Assembly (NCBI GenBank): GCA_050700835.1
Contig: JBOHDX010000068.1
Coordinates: 1 to 53,289 of the forward strand
Reading direction: 5' to 3'
DNA length: 53,289 nt
From: JBOHDX01 sp050700835
GTDB taxonomy: Bacteria; Actinomycetota; Actinomycetes; Propionibacteriales; Nocardioidaceae
The position numbers were made by a program, and so were the translations under genes. Shown here piece after piece: positions 25,659-33,875 of this stretch (within the stretch, counting starts at the first letter, position 1; every line of letters begins with the position of its first letter). The notes under the pieces were generated by a model. That model did no database searches and was not told the DNA's origin. It worked only from the letters and a program-made list of their open reading frames with translations.

Positions 25659-25888
25659 CTGTGTCCACTAATGCCGCCGCTGCCGCCACCGCCCCGGCGG
25701 CGCGTGGTCGGCGGTCGGGCTCTCGAACCCCTCTCGACTCACTCACAGCCGCGCTGGTTCTCAGGCTGCGAACTCGCCCCGCGGCGCTGTGGCGGCTCCG
25801 GACCGTACCGCTCGGAGCGGCGGCATCTGCTGCGTCGCGGGCTCAGCGTCGAGCAGCAGCGTCGAGCAGTTCAGCACCCTCCGTGGTT

Positions 25889-25946
25889 CGAGATCACACT
25901 TCGGGGCGACTGCGGCGACCTCGATCGGCTCGCAACTGTGATCTCG
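25889..25946. repeat. Inverted repeat with 10-bp perfect arms
   Basis: CGAGATCACA (25889-25898) and TGTGATCTCG (25937-25946), 38-base loop. Confidence 0.8.
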
Positions 25947-25973
25947 CTGCTCGGCCGCTGAGGTGCGGCACGA

Positions 25974-26019
25974 AAGAATCGACATTGCCGCCGTCCGGGC
26001 AGCGTCAATGTCGATTCTT
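25974..26019. terminator. Perfect 14-bp inverted repeat, probable terminator of the propeller gene
   Basis: AAGAATCGACATTG (25974-25987) and CAATGTCGATTCTT (26006-26019) with an 18-base loop. It lies 28 bases after the stop of the minus-strand beta-propeller gene. A run of T follows only weakly, so a structural or bidirectional terminator is inferred. Confidence 0.55.
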
Positions 26020-26046
26020 GGGTGGGGCCGCCGGTCGTCCCGGTGC

Positions 26047-27486
26047 TCACGGGCCGTACGCCGTGAGGCCACCGGCGAAGCTCGCGACGTAGAGCAGGTT
26101 GCCGGCGAACACCGGCTGGGAGAACGCGCCGCCGGGCGCCGGGACCGAGCCGAGGATCGCACCGGTCGACGCGTTCACCAGCTCGATCACCGGCGTGACA
26201 CCGGTCGGGCAGCTGTACATCGGCACCGCGACGACACCGCCGGGCTGGTCCAGCGTGGGGCTGCCGTCCACCTTGCACGGCAGCGCTGTCTGCCACAGAT
26301 AGGCGCCGGTATCCGGGTTCACAGCGCGCAGTGACCCCTGCACGGACGTCCCGCCGATCGTGGTCCCGGGCGCGGCGATGTACAGCACGCGGTTCTGGAA
26401 GTCCCAAGCCGGTGACGTCAGGCACGCGCCTCCCGCCGGGTTAGCGACCTGGTCCTCCCAGACCGGCCCGTTGGCCAGCGCGTCCTCGTTCCACGCGTAC
26501 ATCACGCCGTTCTTGTTGCAGGCCGCGGCCATCGGAGTGCCCGTCGAGCTGGTGAACAGCACCGGGGAGGATCCGAAGTCGTCGTCGGACGCGGCCGTCA
26601 GGTTGACCGTCCACTTCCCCTGCTTGGCCATCGTGGACGCATTCAGCTTCACGATGGAGTACGAGTCGAACGTGCCGCCCGGACCCGGGTTGCCGGTGGT
26701 CACCCACACGGAGCCGTTCTTGTACGCCGCACTGGACCAGATGCTGCCGCCGACGTGATGGTTGGGCATGTCGTAGTAGGTGTGCAGGACGGCGCCGGTG
26801 TGCTGGCTGTACTCCACTTCACCGCCGCGGATCAGCGGCCGGTCGCACCGTGACGACAGTCCGACGTAGATGTGACCCTGCGCAACCGTCGGGGAGGACC
26901 AGTTGTAGTAGCTGGCGTTGGCCGTGGTTCCGGACGGACCGACCAGGCGCTTCCAGACCACTGCTCCGGTGCTGGCATTGAGGGCGTACAGGTAGCGCGC
27001 ACCTTCGGCGTACACCGTGGGCCCCCCGGTGACAGGGTCGTTCGCAACAGTGGCCGTTGCCTCGATGCCCTTGCCAGCACACTGCCCCGTTCTGCCCACG
27101 TCGAGGGTCCGCGACCAGGCAAGGACACCGGTGCCGGCGTTGAGTGCATAGAACGTGCCACCACCGGTGCCGATGTAGACAAGGCCGTTGGCGACGGTCG
27201 GGCTGGCCTCGAGGTCCCCGGACGGCGGTGTCCAGTGCCAGACCTGATGCAGTGACCCGGCGTTGGCCGTGGTGATGGCAGCGGTGCCGAACGCGGCAGA
27301 CGAATGCGCCACGTTGCGCTCGTACGCCGGCCAGTCACCCAGACCCGTCGACGCCGCGGTCTCCACCGAAGCACCGTTCGACGACGCAGTGTGCGATGCC
27401 GAGGCTCCGGCTGCGCTGCTGAGGACCCCGAACATGGCGAGAGAAATCACTGTCAGCAGGGCCGTGGTGCGAAGGGGGTGCGTCAT
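26047..27486 (-). CDS. Secreted PQQ-like beta-propeller repeat protein
   Basis: Exported protein of 479 residues. A signal peptide is clear: MTHPLRTTALLTVISLAMFG then VLSSAAGASA, likely cut near residue 30. The mature part has propeller blades with the PQQ-like pattern: ASPTVANGLVYIGTGGGTFYALNAGTGVLAWSR (~95), YLYALNASTGAVVWKRLVG (~165), LRAVNPDTGAYLWQT (~400), ELVNASTGAILGS (~440). There is an early segment GDWPAYERNVAHSSA that recalls quinoprotein alcohol dehydrogenases, but the pyrroloquinoline and metal ligands are not evident, so an enzyme role is uncertain. ATG 27486 follows GAGGAG. No related gene is next to it. Confidence 0.85.
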   Translation of the reverse strand: MTHPLRTTALLTVISLAMFGVLSSAAGASASHTASSNGASVETAASTGLGDWPAYERNVAHSSAAFGTAAITTANAGSLHQVWHWTPPSGDLEASPTVANGLVYIGTGGGTFYALNAGTGVLAWSRTLDVGRTGQCAGKGIEATATVANDPVTGGPTVYAEGARYLYALNASTGAVVWKRLVGPSGTTANASYYNWSSPTVAQGHIYVGLSSRCDRPLIRGGEVEYSQHTGAVLHTYYDMPNHHVGGSIWSSAAYKNGSVWVTTGNPGPGGTFDSYSIVKLNASTMAKQGKWTVNLTAASDDDFGSSPVLFTSSTGTPMAAACNKNGVMYAWNEDALANGPVWEDQVANPAGGACLTSPAWDFQNRVLYIAAPGTTIGGTSVQGSLRAVNPDTGAYLWQTALPCKVDGSPTLDQPGGVVAVPMYSCPTGVTPVIELVNASTGAILGSVPAPGGAFSQPVFAGNLLYVASFAGGLTAYGP

Positions 27487-27883
27487 CGCCACTCCTCGGA
27501 GTTGAAGGCGAGATGGTCGCGAGCGTACGTCCGTGCCCGCCGTTGCCGGACCCGAATCCGAAAGGTCCGAAACGCCATAGCCGGCTGCGCATCCCCGCAC
27601 CTCAGGTGATCCACGTCGCATTCGGCGCTGGCGCGGTCACGGTGCGTCACCTTCGCTCGGCTTCCCCGTTAGACCCGGACGAGATACGGCGTCGACGTCT
27701 CGGCGCTGACGATCACCTTGCTGGCGGGTACGCCCGGCCACAGTGTCATCACGCTCGGCCATGCCTGGGCACGGATCAGGCCGCGCTGATCATCGGGCCG
27801 CGTTGATCATCTGAACGGCACGCCCTTCGCCTGCGGCCTGCAGGTTGCCAGAGCTCGCCGTGCCGCCAGCTGAGGCGGATGGC
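27487..27883. other. 397-bp gap between the propeller gene and the LCP gene
   Basis: No convincing gene. It contains a 16-bp direct repeat (below) and an 11-bp palindrome CACCTCAGGTG (27598-27608). A minus-strand open stretch ending at 27675 (…SAETSTPYLVRV) is too short to call. Confidence 0.5.
27779..27811. repeat. 16-bp direct repeat, two copies with 17-bp period
   Basis: GGCCGCGCTGATCATC (27779-27794) and GGCCGCGTTGATCATC (27796-27811). Confidence 0.8.
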
Positions 27884-28828
27884 TCAGCCGCAGCCGTTCA
27901 CCCGGGCATCGCTGCGGGCGCCGGCGACGATCCGGTGGGCTTGCGCCAAGTCGGGGTAGACCACGCTCTGGGCGCCCGCCATCCCGGTGCCGCCCTGGAT
28001 GACGCAGTCGCGGACGAACCGCGGTTTGACCTGGAGCACCGCGTGCGCGAGCCGGTACAGGTCGCCCGGGGACAGGTCGATGGCCGTGTTCTGGCCGAAC
28101 GACAGCAGGATCCGCTCCAGGCCCCCTGGGCTGTGCGCGTCCTGCAGTGCCTTCTTGAGCCCGGCGATGAGCATCTGTCCCTGGTCCGCGGAGCGGCCGA
28201 AGTCGCCGTTGGGCAGCTGGTGCCGTTCGCGTACGAACACGAGGGCTGAGTTGTTGGTGGTGAAGTTGAAGCCGGGGTGGAAGTGCCCGAGCCGCTCACT
28301 GAACCGGTACGGCGTGTAGACGCGGACGCCGCCGAGCGACCGGATCATGGCGCGAAAGCCCCAGAAGCTGGTGACGAAGACGTAGTCGGGCTGCAGCCCC
28401 AGCAGGTTGCCGATGGTGCGCGCCGCAAGCTGCGGCCCGCCGTAGACCATCGCCGCGTTTATCTTGCTGCGGCCGAAGCCGGGGATGTCGACGTAGGAGT
28501 CACGTGGCACACCGATGATCGTGGCGTGTCCTGTTCGGGTGTTGATCCCTACCATCTGGATCGCGTCGGAGCGGCTGTGCAGGACCGGTTCTCCGGGCCG
28601 GGCGTCGGAGCCGAGCGCGAGGATCCAGACGACGTGCGGATCGACGTCGAGGCCGTGGGCCACATCGACCTTCATCAGCGTGGCGTCTATCCGCGGGGCC
28701 GCCGCGTTGGGGACCAGAACGACGGTCACCGCAAGGATCAGGGCTAGGAGCACCGGTGTGGTGACACGCCGGTGGCCGCGCCGGGCCACGTCACGACCGA
28801 GTCCGGCGACGGCTCTGGTGGTCTTCAT
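27884..28828 (-). CDS. LytR-CpsA-Psr (LCP) family wall polymer ligase-like protein
   Basis: Membrane-anchored extracellular protein of 314 residues. A cytoplasmic basic segment (RDVARRGHRR) precedes one membrane helix (TTPVLLALILAVTVVLVPNAA, ~23-43). The LCP domain follows with WILALGSDARPGEPVLHSRSDAIQMVGINTRTGHATIIGVPRDSYVDIPGFGRSKINAAMVYGG, which holds the conserved Arg and Asp residues that bind the polyprenyl pyrophosphate. LCP proteins attach wall teichoic acid-like polymers or arabinogalactan to peptidoglycan. It overlaps the upstream lipoprotein gene by ATGA, so both are probably made together. Confidence 0.9.
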   Translation of the reverse strand: MKTTRAVAGLGRDVARRGHRRVTTPVLLALILAVTVVLVPNAAAPRIDATLMKVDVAHGLDVDPHVVWILALGSDARPGEPVLHSRSDAIQMVGINTRTGHATIIGVPRDSYVDIPGFGRSKINAAMVYGGPQLAARTIGNLLGLQPDYVFVTSFWGFRAMIRSLGGVRVYTPYRFSERLGHFHPGFNFTTNNSALVFVRERHQLPNGDFGRSADQGQMLIAGLKKALQDAHSPGGLERILLSFGQNTAIDLSPGDLYRLAHAVLQVKPRFVRDCVIQGGTGMAGAQSVVYPDLAQAHRIVAGARSDARVNGCG

Positions 28829-29595
28829 CGGGTGCCCCCCGAGTGATGGTGTCGGTGGTGCCGGTGGTGGCGGTGTTGATGCTGCCGGTGGAGTCGGCGC
28901 GCCCGGAGCTGCGCGCGGTGCCTCTGACGGGCCTTGGTGGCGGCATAGGTCCCTGGCGCCGCGGTCCCCTGCCTGAGGTCGAAGCCGAACACCCGCCAGC
29001 GGTGCTGGCGGTCACGAGTGAGGTCGAGCTGTCCGGTGACGGTGATCTCGACCCGCTTGCCGTCGGTCTTAGCGGCCTGCAGGACAAGCAGCACGTCGGC
29101 GGTTGCGCCGACCGCGTGGCCGTGAGGGGCGTAGGCGTAGACCCAGACGTTGCGACGCGTCGGCACGAGGGAGCCGATGGCGGTCCCGAGCGCAGCGTTG
29201 GTGGTCACCGCGGATTGGCGCTGCGCCAGCCGGGCGGCGCCGGCGGTGAAGCCGGAGAACGAGTGCGGGAACGAGTGCCGGGGATAGCTCCCCTTCACGA
29301 ACGCGGCATCCATCCAGCCTCCCACCAGCCGACGGACACCGGAGGCCACCTGCGAGCGCGACTTCTTCGCCAGATGACCGGCGACGAGGGACACCTTCAC
29401 CGTCAAAGGTGCGGCCCGGAGCCCGAGGGCGGCACCGGACCGTACCGTTGTCGGCGCAGTCGTGGCAGGGCTGTTCGAACCGCTGCCACTGCACCCAGCA
29501 ACCAGCGTCAGGGCGGTGGCGGCGACCAGAACGGCAACGGTCCCTCGGCGGCGATCCCGAGACGATGCGGACATGGAAGTCATCGCGGACAGCAT
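28825..29595 (-). CDS. Lipoprotein with a histidine-rich C-terminal tail
   Basis: Predicted exported lipoprotein of up to 256 residues. The N terminus has an Arg-rich start (SSRDRRRGT), a hydrophobic segment and a lipobox LTLVAGC, so the mature protein begins at this Cys (about residue 35). A Ser/Thr-rich linker follows, then a globular domain of unknown family (VKVSLVAGHLAKKSRSQVASGVRRLVGGWMDAAFVKG...; NVWVYAYAPHGHAVGATADVLLVLQA; VTGQLDLTRDRQHRWRVFGFDL). The end is strongly basic and His-rich (HRQHQHRHHRHHRHHHS), a potential metal-binding tail. The start is uncertain (29595, 29583 or 29574). It is translationally coupled to the LCP gene. Confidence 0.75.
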   Translation of the reverse strand: MLSAMTSMSASSRDRRRGTVAVLVAATALTLVAGCSGSGSNSPATTAPTTVRSGAALGLRAAPLTVKVSLVAGHLAKKSRSQVASGVRRLVGGWMDAAFVKGSYPRHSFPHSFSGFTAGAARLAQRQSAVTTNAALGTAIGSLVPTRRNVWVYAYAPHGHAVGATADVLLVLQAAKTDGKRVEITVTGQLDLTRDRQHRWRVFGFDLRQGTAAPGTYAATKARQRHRAQLRARRLHRQHQHRHHRHHRHHHSGGTR

Positions 29596-29767
29596 GAATC
29601 ACACATCGGCCCCGGACAAACCGGCACGCCCAACGGAACGGGCGATCCCTCGTTCGCGCGCTTGCCGGGGGGACTAGCCTTAGAGGGCACGTGCGCAGGA
29701 TCCGACTTGCGGGGTGCCCACAGCGACTTCACCTACGTGAACTTGAGCGGAAGAGGCGATCAGGGAC

Positions 29768-32700
29768 GTGGCCGAGTCCTTCCACGACCAATCCTTGTCA
29801 GATTTCGGCACCAACCAGTGGCTCGTCGATGAGATGTACGAGCGCTACCAGCAAGACCCGGCATCGGTCGACGAGACCTGGGTGGAGTTCTTCGCCTCAC
29901 ATCCCGACGAGAGCGCACCGGAGAACGGCAAACCGGCCACCGGTTCGACCTCCAGCCCGACCGCCCCGGCGCCAACCCCATCTAAGGAGTCGCCGCAACC
30001 GCCGTCAGCGCGCGGCGCGGCTCGCCCGGTGCCAAAGGAGGCGCCCAAGGAGGCACCCAAGGAGGCACCCAAGGAGGCACCCAAGGCCAAGCCCACGGAC
30101 GGGCCCATGGACGGGCCCAAGGTCGCACCCACGGACGCACCCAAGAACGCACCCGCCGTGGCCGAGCCCCAGCCAAGCGACGAGGCCACCAAGGTGACGC
30201 TCAAGGGGGTGGCGGCTCGCACCGTCGTCAACATGGACGCGAGCCTGTCGGTGCCGACGGCGACGAGTGTGCGTTCGGTGCCGGTCAAGTTGCTGATCGA
30301 CAACCGGATCGTGATCAACAACCATCTCGCCCGGGCCCGCGGCGGCAAGGTGTCATTCACCCACCTCATCGGCTTCGCCTTGGTGAAGGCTCTCCGCACG
30401 ATGCCGGAGATGAACGTCGGCTACGACGAGATCGACGGCAAGCCCACGCTGCTCAAGCCCCGGCACATCAACCTCGGGCTGGCCATCGACCTGGCGAAGG
30501 CCGACGGCACCCGCCAGCTCGTGGTGCCGTCGATCAAGGCGGCCGAGGCGATGGACTTCGCCGCCTTCTGGACCGCCTACGAGGAGGTGGTCGGCAAGGC
30601 GCGCAACAACAAGCTGACCGTCGAGGACTTCCAAGGCACCACGGTCACGCTCACCAACCCCGGCACGATCGGCACCAACCACTCGGTGCCACGGCTGATG
30701 AAGGGGCAAGGGGCGATCATCGGCGTCGGCTCGATGGACTATCCACCGGAGTTCCAGGGCGCGTCCGAGCGAGCCATCGCCGAGCTGGCGATCTCGAAGA
30801 TGATGACGCTGACCTCGACGTACGACCACCGCGTGATCCAGGGCGCGCAGTCCGGCGACTTCCTCAAACGGGTCCATCATCTGCTGCTCGGCGACGAGGG
30901 GTTCTACGACGAGATCTTCGCGGCGCTGCGGATCCCCTACGAACCCGTCCGCTGGGCCCAGGACATCTCGGCGAGCCACGACGATGAGGTGCACAAGCAG
31001 GCAAGGGTTCTCGAGCTGATCCACGCCTACCGGGTACGCGGCCACATCATGGCCGACACCGACCCGCTGGAGTACAAGCAGCGCAGCCACCCCGACCTCG
31101 ACGTGGTGAGCCACGGACTGACCCTGTGGGATCTCGAGCGCGAGTTCGCCACCGGCTCGTTCGGCGGCGGTCGCCGGTTCATGAAGCTGCGGGACATCCT
31201 CGGCATCCTGCGCGACTCCTACTGCCGCACGGTCGGCATCGAGTACATGCACATCCAGGATCCCGAGCAGCGACGGTGGATCCAGGAGCGCGTGGAGCGT
31301 CCGCACGAGAAGCCCCCTCGCGAGGAGCAGCTGCGGATCCTGCACAAGCTGAACCAGGCAGAGGCCTTCGAGACGTTCCTGCAGACGAAGTTCGTCGGGC
31401 AGAAGCGGTTCAGCCTCGAAGGCGCCGAGACCACGGTCCCCCTGCTCGACGAGATCTGTGAGGCCGCGGCCGCGGCGCGGCTCGACGAGGTCACCGTCGG
31501 CATGGCGCACCGGGGCCGGCTGAACGTCCTCGTCAACATCGTCGGCAAGGGCGTCGGGCAGGTCTTCCGCGAGTTCGAGGGCAACATCGACCCTCGCACC
31601 GTTCAAGGCTCGGGTGACGTGAAGTACCACCTCGGCGCCGAGGGTGAGTTCACCGCGGGCAACGGGGACCAGATCAAGGTGTCGGTGGCGGCGAACCCGT
31701 CGCACCTGGAGACCGTCGACCCAGTGCTCGAGGGCATCGCGCGGGCCAAGCAGGACCTGCTCAACAAGGGCGCCGACTACCCGGTCCTCCCGCTGCTCGT
31801 CCACGGCGACGCGGCGTTCGCGGGTCAAGGCGTCGTGGCCGAGACCCTCAACCTGTCCCAGCTGCGCGGCTACCGCACCGGCGGCACTATCCACGTGGTG
31901 GTCAACAACCAGGTCGGGTTCACCACCTCGCCATCCGCGTCTCGCTCGTCGTTGTACTGCACCGACGTGGCCCGGATGGTTCAGGCCCCGATCTTCCACG
32001 TCAACGGCGATGATCCCGAGGCCTGCATCCGGGTGGCCCAGCTCGCGTTCGAGTTCCGTCAGGCGTTCAAGAAGGACGTCGTGATCGACCTGGTCTGCTA
32101 CCGCCGTCGCGGCCACAACGAGGGCGACGACCCCAGCTACACCCAGCCGCTGATGTACGACCTGATCGAGGCGAAGCGCTCGGTACGCAAGCTCTACACC
32201 GAGGCCCTGGTCGGACGCGGCGACATCACCGTCGACGAGGCGGAGAGCGCCCTGCGCGACTACCAGAGCCAGCTTGAGCGCGTGTTCGCCGAGGTGCGTG
32301 AGGCGACCAGCACCCCGGACCGCTACATCACCGTGCCGGCGTACCCGATCAAGCCCGACCACCAGGACGCGGGCACCGCGATCAGCACCGAGGTGCTCAA
32401 GGTCATCGCCGACTCCTACTCCAGCGCACCCGAGGGATTCACGATCCACCCCAAGGTGGCCCCTCAGTTGGCCAGGCGCTCCGCCGCGATCACCGGAGGT
32501 CCGATCGACTGGGGCACCGGCGAGATCGTCGCCCTCGGCTCGCTGCTGATGCAGGGGCGCCCGGTTCGGCTCTCGGGCCAGGACACCCGGCGTGGCACGT
32601 TCGTCTCCCGGTTCGCCACCATCATCGACCGCCACACCGCCGACGAGTGGACACCGCTGTCCCAGCTGTCCGACGACCAGGCCAACTTCTACGTCTACGA

Positions 32701-33529
32701 CTCGCTGCTGAGCGAGTACGCCGCGATGGGCTTCGAGTACGGCTACTCGGTGGCCAGGCCGGAGGCGCTGGTCCTGTGGGAGGCGCAGTTCGGTGACTTC
32801 GCCAACGGCGCCCAGACCGTCATCGACGAATACATCACGTCGGGCGAAACCAAGTGGCAGCAGAAGTCCGGCGTCGTGCTGCTCCTGCCGCACGGCTATG
32901 AAGGCCAGGGACCGGACCACTCCTCGGCCCGGATCGAGAGGTTCCTGACCTTGGCCGCCGACGAGGCGTTCACCGTCGCGCAGCCGTCCACCCCGGCCAG
33001 CTACTTCCACCTCCTGCGCCGGCACTCACTGGGCAGCCGGCACCGGCCGATGATCGTGTTCACGCCCAAGTCGATGCTGCGGTCCAAGGCTGCCGTGTCG
33101 ATGCCGGACGACTTCACCACCGGAACGTTCCAACCCGTTGTGCCCGACGACGTCGTCGACCGGGGCCGGGTCGAGCGAGTCCTGCTGTGCTCCGGCAAGA
33201 TCCGCTGGGATCTGGTCGCCGAGAGGGCGAAGCGCGAGGGGGACGAGCCGCGCACAGCCATTCTGCCGCTGGAGCAGCTCTATCCGCGACCGCTCGCCGA
33301 GCTGCGGGCAGAGCTTGCGACGTTCCCGAACCTCGCCGAGATCCGTTGGGTGCAGGACGAACCGGCCAACATGGGGGCCTGGCCGCATTTGGCGCTGAAC
33401 CTCACCGCCGAGCTGGACGGCATGCCCTTCTATCGCGTCTCACGTCCGGAGTCGTCCTCCCCGTCCGTCGGCGCCCTCAAGCGTCACGTCGAGGAGCAGC
33501 AGGCGCTCATCGCGCAGGCCTTCTCCTAG
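29768..33529 (+). CDS. kgd: Multifunctional 2-oxoglutarate dehydrogenase E1/E2 (Kgd/OdhA type)
   Basis: Cytoplasmic ThDP enzyme of the TCA cycle, 1253 residues. Order: N-terminal segment (AESFHDQSLSDFGTNQWLVDEMYERYQQDP); a Pro/Lys/Ala linker (~50-140) with PKEA repeats in place of a lipoyl domain; an E2-like acyltransferase domain (~145-375) with the active site TSTYDHRVIQGAQSGDFL; then the E1 part with RYGHIMAD-like HAYRVRGHIMADTDPL, MAHRGRLNVLVNIVGK, HGDAAFAGQGVVAETLNLSQLRGYRTGGTIHVVVNNQVGFTT and RRRGHNEGDDPSYTQPLMY. This fused form is actinobacterial and receives lipoyl groups from the E2 of pyruvate dehydrogenase. GTG 29768 fits MAESFHD. A TAGCCT box at 29675-29680 may be the -10. GarA/FHA control is known for this family and is not visible here. 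Confidence 0.96.
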   Translation: MAESFHDQSLSDFGTNQWLVDEMYERYQQDPASVDETWVEFFASHPDESAPENGKPATGSTSSPTAPAPTPSKESPQPPSARGAARPVPKEAPKEAPKEAPKEAPKAKPTDGPMDGPKVAPTDAPKNAPAVAEPQPSDEATKVTLKGVAARTVVNMDASLSVPTATSVRSVPVKLLIDNRIVINNHLARARGGKVSFTHLIGFALVKALRTMPEMNVGYDEIDGKPTLLKPRHINLGLAIDLAKADGTRQLVVPSIKAAEAMDFAAFWTAYEEVVGKARNNKLTVEDFQGTTVTLTNPGTIGTNHSVPRLMKGQGAIIGVGSMDYPPEFQGASERAIAELAISKMMTLTSTYDHRVIQGAQSGDFLKRVHHLLLGDEGFYDEIFAALRIPYEPVRWAQDISASHDDEVHKQARVLELIHAYRVRGHIMADTDPLEYKQRSHPDLDVVSHGLTLWDLEREFATGSFGGGRRFMKLRDILGILRDSYCRTVGIEYMHIQDPEQRRWIQERVERPHEKPPREEQLRILHKLNQAEAFETFLQTKFVGQKRFSLEGAETTVPLLDEICEAAAAARLDEVTVGMAHRGRLNVLVNIVGKGVGQVFREFEGNIDPRTVQGSGDVKYHLGAEGEFTAGNGDQIKVSVAANPSHLETVDPVLEGIARAKQDLLNKGADYPVLPLLVHGDAAFAGQGVVAETLNLSQLRGYRTGGTIHVVVNNQVGFTTSPSASRSSLYCTDVARMVQAPIFHVNGDDPEACIRVAQLAFEFRQAFKKDVVIDLVCYRRRGHNEGDDPSYTQPLMYDLIEAKRSVRKLYTEALVGRGDITVDEAESALRDYQSQLERVFAEVREATSTPDRYITVPAYPIKPDHQDAGTAISTEVLKVIADSYSSAPEGFTIHPKVAPQLARRSAAITGGPIDWGTGEIVALGSLLMQGRPVRLSGQDTRRGTFVSRFATIIDRHTADEWTPLSQLSDDQANFYVYDSLLSEYAAMGFEYGYSVARPEALVLWEAQFGDFANGAQTVIDEYITSGETKWQQKSGVVLLLPHGYEGQGPDHSSARIERFLTLAADEAFTVAQPSTPASYFHLLRRHSLGSRHRPMIVFTPKSMLRSKAAVSMPDDFTTGTFQPVVPDDVVDRGRVERVLLCSGKIRWDLVAERAKREGDEPRTAILPLEQLYPRPLAELRAELATFPNLAEIRWVQDEPANMGAWPHLALNLTAELDGMPFYRVSRPESSSPSVGALKRHVEEQQALIAQAFS
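30031..30156 (+). repeat. 12-bp repeats coding the PKEA linker of Kgd
   Basis: The unit CCCAAGGAGGCA repeats about five times, then drifts into CCCACGGACGGG-like units. It encodes the PKEAPKEAPKEAP linker. The plus strand therefore carries several AAGGAGG strings inside a gene. Confidence 0.85.
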
Positions 33530-33539
33530 GGGATGGCGG

Positions 33540-33716
33540 GTGTACTTCACCGACCGCGGCATCGAGGAGCTGACCAGTCGACGCGGTGAGGAAGAGGTCT
33601 CCCTCGAGTGGGTCGCGGAGCGGCTGCAGGAGTTCTGCGACCTCCACCCGGAGTTCGAGACGCCGGTCGAGCGACTGGCGACCTGGCTGGCGCGCCTGGA
33701 CGACGACGAGGAGTGA
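33540..33716 (+). CDS. DUF6104 family small protein downstream of kgd
   Basis: A short gene of 58 residues, easily overlooked. It begins (GTG) VYFTDRGIEELTSRRGEEEV and continues SLEWVAERLQEFCDLHPEFE, ending with RLATWLARLDDDEE. The pattern and the acidic end match DUF6104 proteins of Actinobacteria. It starts 10 bases after the kgd stop with GGGGATGGCGG just upstream. A kgd-related function is a guess from position alone. Confidence 0.85.
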   Translation: MYFTDRGIEELTSRRGEEEVSLEWVAERLQEFCDLHPEFETPVERLATWLARLDDDEE

Positions 33717-33875
33717 GCGGAGTCCTCGATGCCCGTCCGATCCGGCGCATCGCCTCTAACGGCCACGACCCCGAGACCGAGGCGGACCGGTGGTCGTTGG
33801 GCGTCTCCGCACCGGTGACGCGCTGGTTGACGCCGGTTCGCGTGGGCACGTCGCGAGGTCCTTCCGATCTCGCGC

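Larger units (their letters stand above)
25659..26046. other. 388-bp gap with two large inverted repeats
   Basis: No gene found. It contains the inverted repeats at 25889-25946 and 25974-26019, and a local direct repeat of GTCGAGCAG (25846-25869 region). The next gene on the right is on the minus strand. Confidence 0.6.

Noticed and set aside
27675..27806. Possible gene remnant on the minus strand (…VIVSAETSTPYLVRV)
   Set aside because: Only about 45 codons, no start with a ribosome binding site and no family recognised.
30353..33025. Open frame of about 890 codons antisense to kgd
   Set aside because: Same reason: mirror frame of a certain gene, low-complexity Val/Asp/Arg-rich translation.
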